From Balneola sp. (GTDB lineage Bacteria > Bacteroidota > Rhodothermia > Balneolales > Balneolaceae): a DNA stretch of 64,000 nucleotides. The notes under the pieces are model-generated. The model was not told the origin of the DNA, searched no databases, and worked only from the letters and a program-made list of their open reading frames with translations. Shown here one piece after another: positions 62,128 through 64,000 of this stretch. The first letter of the stretch is position 1. Every line of letters starts with the position of its first letter. The stretch lies in assembly GCA_003712055.1 (NCBI GenBank), contig RHLJ01000002.1, positions 248,001 through 312,000 on the forward strand, read 5' to 3'. Position numbers and translations under genes: made by a program.

Positions 62128-64000
62128 ATGAAGAGGACAGTTTTAGCCATTACTATATCAATCATTTTTACCTCCTTTGCCTGGTCACAGTCTGATAACA
62201 GGATTTCCTATAACGATCAGGAACTTTGGCTTAATGGTGGAAACATAGCCTGGGTCAATTTTGCCAGCGATGTGGGACCTGGAAATACTGCTCTGGATGA
62301 TTTTGAAGCCATGTTTCAACAGGTTCAGGAGAATGGTGGGAACGCAATGCGTTTCTGGGTTCATATTACCGGAGGAACAACTCCTACCTGGAGTGGAAAT
62401 AATGTTACCGGTTTGGGAGATGGTACCATTGAGGATCTGGAGAATATCCTGGATTTAGCATGGGAAAATAATGTAAGTATGATTCTTTGCCTGTGGTCAT
62501 TCGACATGCTTAGGATCGAAAATGGTACTACGATTACGGATCGTGCTAAAGCATTACTCGAAGATTCCACACTGACAGAAGTGTATATCGAAAATGCATT
62601 AGTACCTATGGTAGAGGCACTTGGCGATCACCCGGCTTTATTAGCTTGGGAAATCTTTAATGAACCAGAAGGGATGAGTAATGAGTTCGGATGGGATTTT
62701 AATCGTCATGTTCCCATGTCTGCAATTCAACGATTTGTCAATCAAACGGCAGGAGCCATTCATAGAACTGATCCTGATGCGCTTGTATCAAACGGTTCCT
62801 GGAGTTTTCATTCTTTGGCTACCACCAATAGCTCGGTTTCAAAAAACTATTACTCCGACGAAGAACTAATTGCAGCTGGTGGTGACAGTTTAGGGATCCT
62901 GGACTTCTATATGGTTCACTATTACGATTGGGCTGGAACAGCTCTTTCTCCATTTCATCATGATAAAAGTTCATGGGGGCTAGATAAGCCTGTTGTTGTA
63001 GGTGAGTTCGGAGTCCCCGAAGACGATCTTTTTGGAGTGCCTCAAGAAGATATGTATGAAACCCTATTCCAGAGAGGGTATGCCGGAGCATTAGTTTGGC
63101 AATGGGTAGATTGGTATCAAAACCGGGGGAATTATGGGCCAAGCTGGTTAAGGGCTCTGGATCAAATGCATTACATGGATAGTTTGTACACCTCTGAAGT
63201 GCGAATTTTTAGTGTAATTCCTTCCATTCGAAAATTTGAAGCATCATTGGGTGAGATTGAAGAAGGTGGACAATCTCAACTCAGCTGGGATGTATTGAAC
63301 ACTGTTGAGGTGACTATAAATGGTGAGGTAGTAGATAGTGTCGGGTCTATGATTGTAGCTCCTACAGAAACTACTGAATACGAATTGATAGGTACGGGAG
63401 CTGAGGGAGATAAAGATTCCGCTTATGTAACTATCCAGGTCCTTCCCGCAGGTTTAATTAATCGTGCGCTAAATAAGCCTTCCAGAGCTTCAACATTTGA
63501 GACCTGTTGTGGCACTCCTCTGGTATCATCTTTTGCTTTTGATGGAGATGAAAACACCCGATGGAGTAGTGCATGGAGTGATGGAACCGGAACTACTGAA
63601 ATTGATCCTAATACCGATAAAGACCCCGATAGCGAATGGATTGATGTAGACTTAGAAGCTGCACATGAAGTAGGCTCGGTTCTTTTTAATTGGGAAGCAG
63701 CCTACTCAACCAACTATGATATTCAAACCTCTTTTGATGGAATTAACTGGACAACAGTCTATTCTGAAAACAGTTCGGATGGAGGAATCGACTCTATCGC
63801 CTTTGATACCCCAAAACTGGCTCGATTTGTTCGAATGCAAGGGGATGCTCGCTCTCTCGAATTTGGTCACTCTATGTGGGAGTTCGAAGTACGTGGTGCG
63901 GTATCCATAACACAGCCACCAGTGGTGGAAATAAGCTCCCCCGAAAATGGGAAAGGCATTCCTGTGGGTGGCTCAACTACCATTGTTGTAGAAGCTGAGG
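62128..64000 (+). CDS. Secreted GH5-type beta-mannanase, 5' part (runs off the window)
   Basis: 624 residues are visible without a stop. Signal peptide MKRTVLAITISIIFTSFAWS. The (beta/alpha)8 barrel lies in residues 25-365, with the acid/base Glu in WEIFNEPEG and the nucleophile Glu in VVGEFGVPED; LVWQWVDWY lines the active site. A small Ig-like domain (about 372-445) and an F5/8-type CBM32 (about 450-590, ALNKPSRASTFE) follow, and a second Ig-like domain begins at the edge. It would cut beta-mannan outside the cell. The sorting tail is expected beyond the window. Confidence 0.85.
   Translation, partial: MKRTVLAITISIIFTSFAWSQSDNRISYNDQELWLNGGNIAWVNFASDVGPGNTALDDFEAMFQQVQENGGNAMRFWVHITGGTTPTWSGNNVTGLGDGTIEDLENILDLAWENNVSMILCLWSFDMLRIENGTTITDRAKALLEDSTLTEVYIENALVPMVEALGDHPALLAWEIFNEPEGMSNEFGWDFNRHVPMSAIQRFVNQTAGAIHRTDPDALVSNGSWSFHSLATTNSSVSKNYYSDEELIAAGGDSLGILDFYMVHYYDWAGTALSPFHHDKSSWGLDKPVVVGEFGVPEDDLFGVPQEDMYETLFQRGYAGALVWQWVDWYQNRGNYGPSWLRALDQMHYMDSLYTSEVRIFSVIPSIRKFEASLGEIEEGGQSQLSWDVLNTVEVTINGEVVDSVGSMIVAPTETTEYELIGTGAEGDKDSAYVTIQVLPAGLINRALNKPSRASTFETCCGTPLVSSFAFDGDENTRWSSAWSDGTGTTEIDPNTDKDPDSEWIDVDLEAAHEVGSVLFNWEAAYSTNYDIQTSFDGINWTTVYSENSSDGGIDSIAFDTPKLARFVRMQGDARSLEFGHSMWEFEVRGAVSITQPPVVEISSPENGKGIPVGGSTTIVVEAE

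Noticed and set aside
1-64000. CRISPR array
   Set aside because: No series of regularly spaced direct repeats was seen; all repeats found are palindromic or single pairs.
1-64000. Insertion sequences, integrases or prophage structural genes
   Set aside because: No transposase, recombinase or phage structural protein was seen in the translated ORFs; only repeat-type elements are present.

Overview
The window looks like chromosome of a Balneolota/Rhodothermota-type bacterium (Bacteroidota-like, probably marine). Several large secreted proteins end in the same roughly 85-residue sorting tail with a NYPNPFNPST motif, as in type IX secretion cargo. Promoter-like TAnnTTTG boxes precede both tRNAs, mutS and hisF. 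Ribosome-binding sites are mixed, and intergenic spaces are full of short palindromic repeats. The mannosylglucose phosphorylase plus cellobiose-epimerase pair is a combination known from Rhodothermus.

Layout. 1-8.7 kb, mostly minus strand: the 5' end of an isocitrate/isopropylmalate dehydrogenase, a PQQ-type sugar dehydrogenase lipoprotein, the ruins of a Cry-DASH photolyase beside a DUF2256 mini-gene, a coupled DUF4956-HlyD-TolC-SDR operon, DUF6580, YceI, Mpg glycosylase and YihY. 8.9-16 kb: mutS, a DUF559 nuclease-like gene bracketed by inverted repeats, a GntR regulator, OsmC, tRNA-Tyr with a possible Tyr-rich leader peptide and attenuator, an unusual EIQNDW protein related to a phage polyvalent-protein module, and SIMPL. 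16.4-23.5 kb: an SDR, then about 5.4 kb held between two inverted copies of a 145-bp repeat and containing DUF3179, an AT-rich DUF488 two-gene module, DUF6265 and galM; hisE follows. 23.7-34.1 kb: gltB, hisF, a truncated AMP-binding protein, tRNA-Ile2 (CAT), a P450-ferredoxin pair, an esterase and an AraC regulator. 34.2-36.3 kb: a GH127-type arabinofuranosidase.

36.5-40.4 kb is an AT-rich six-gene island and the most interesting part of the window. It holds a small protein with an N-terminal MSGGGGGG tail, a PfkB kinase fused to a nucleoside deoxyribosyltransferase, a QueC-like enzyme, a HhH DNA-glycosylase-like protein and two integral membrane proteins. QueC-like and HhH proteins are ancillary genes of type IV CBASS, and QueC-like QatC belongs to the Qat system. 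No CD-NTase, TGT, TatD or Qat ATPase is present here. I infer an undescribed or little-described defence system that may attach a deazaguanine-type nucleobase to the glycine-rich protein and act through the membrane proteins.

40.7-64 kb is a polysaccharide-use region: a ThuA/PQQ multidomain protein and a GH81 laminarinase (both with sorting tails), an SLC12-like transporter, then a beta-mannan locus. The mannan locus has a ROK repressor, a TonB receptor, a beta-helix cargo protein, an SSS sugar symporter, mannosylglucose phosphorylase (GH130), cellobiose 2-epimerase and a GH5-type mannanase that runs off the window. Mannanase releases mannobiose, the receptor and symporter bring it in, the epimerase makes mannosylglucose, and the phosphorylase splits it to mannose-1-phosphate and glucose.
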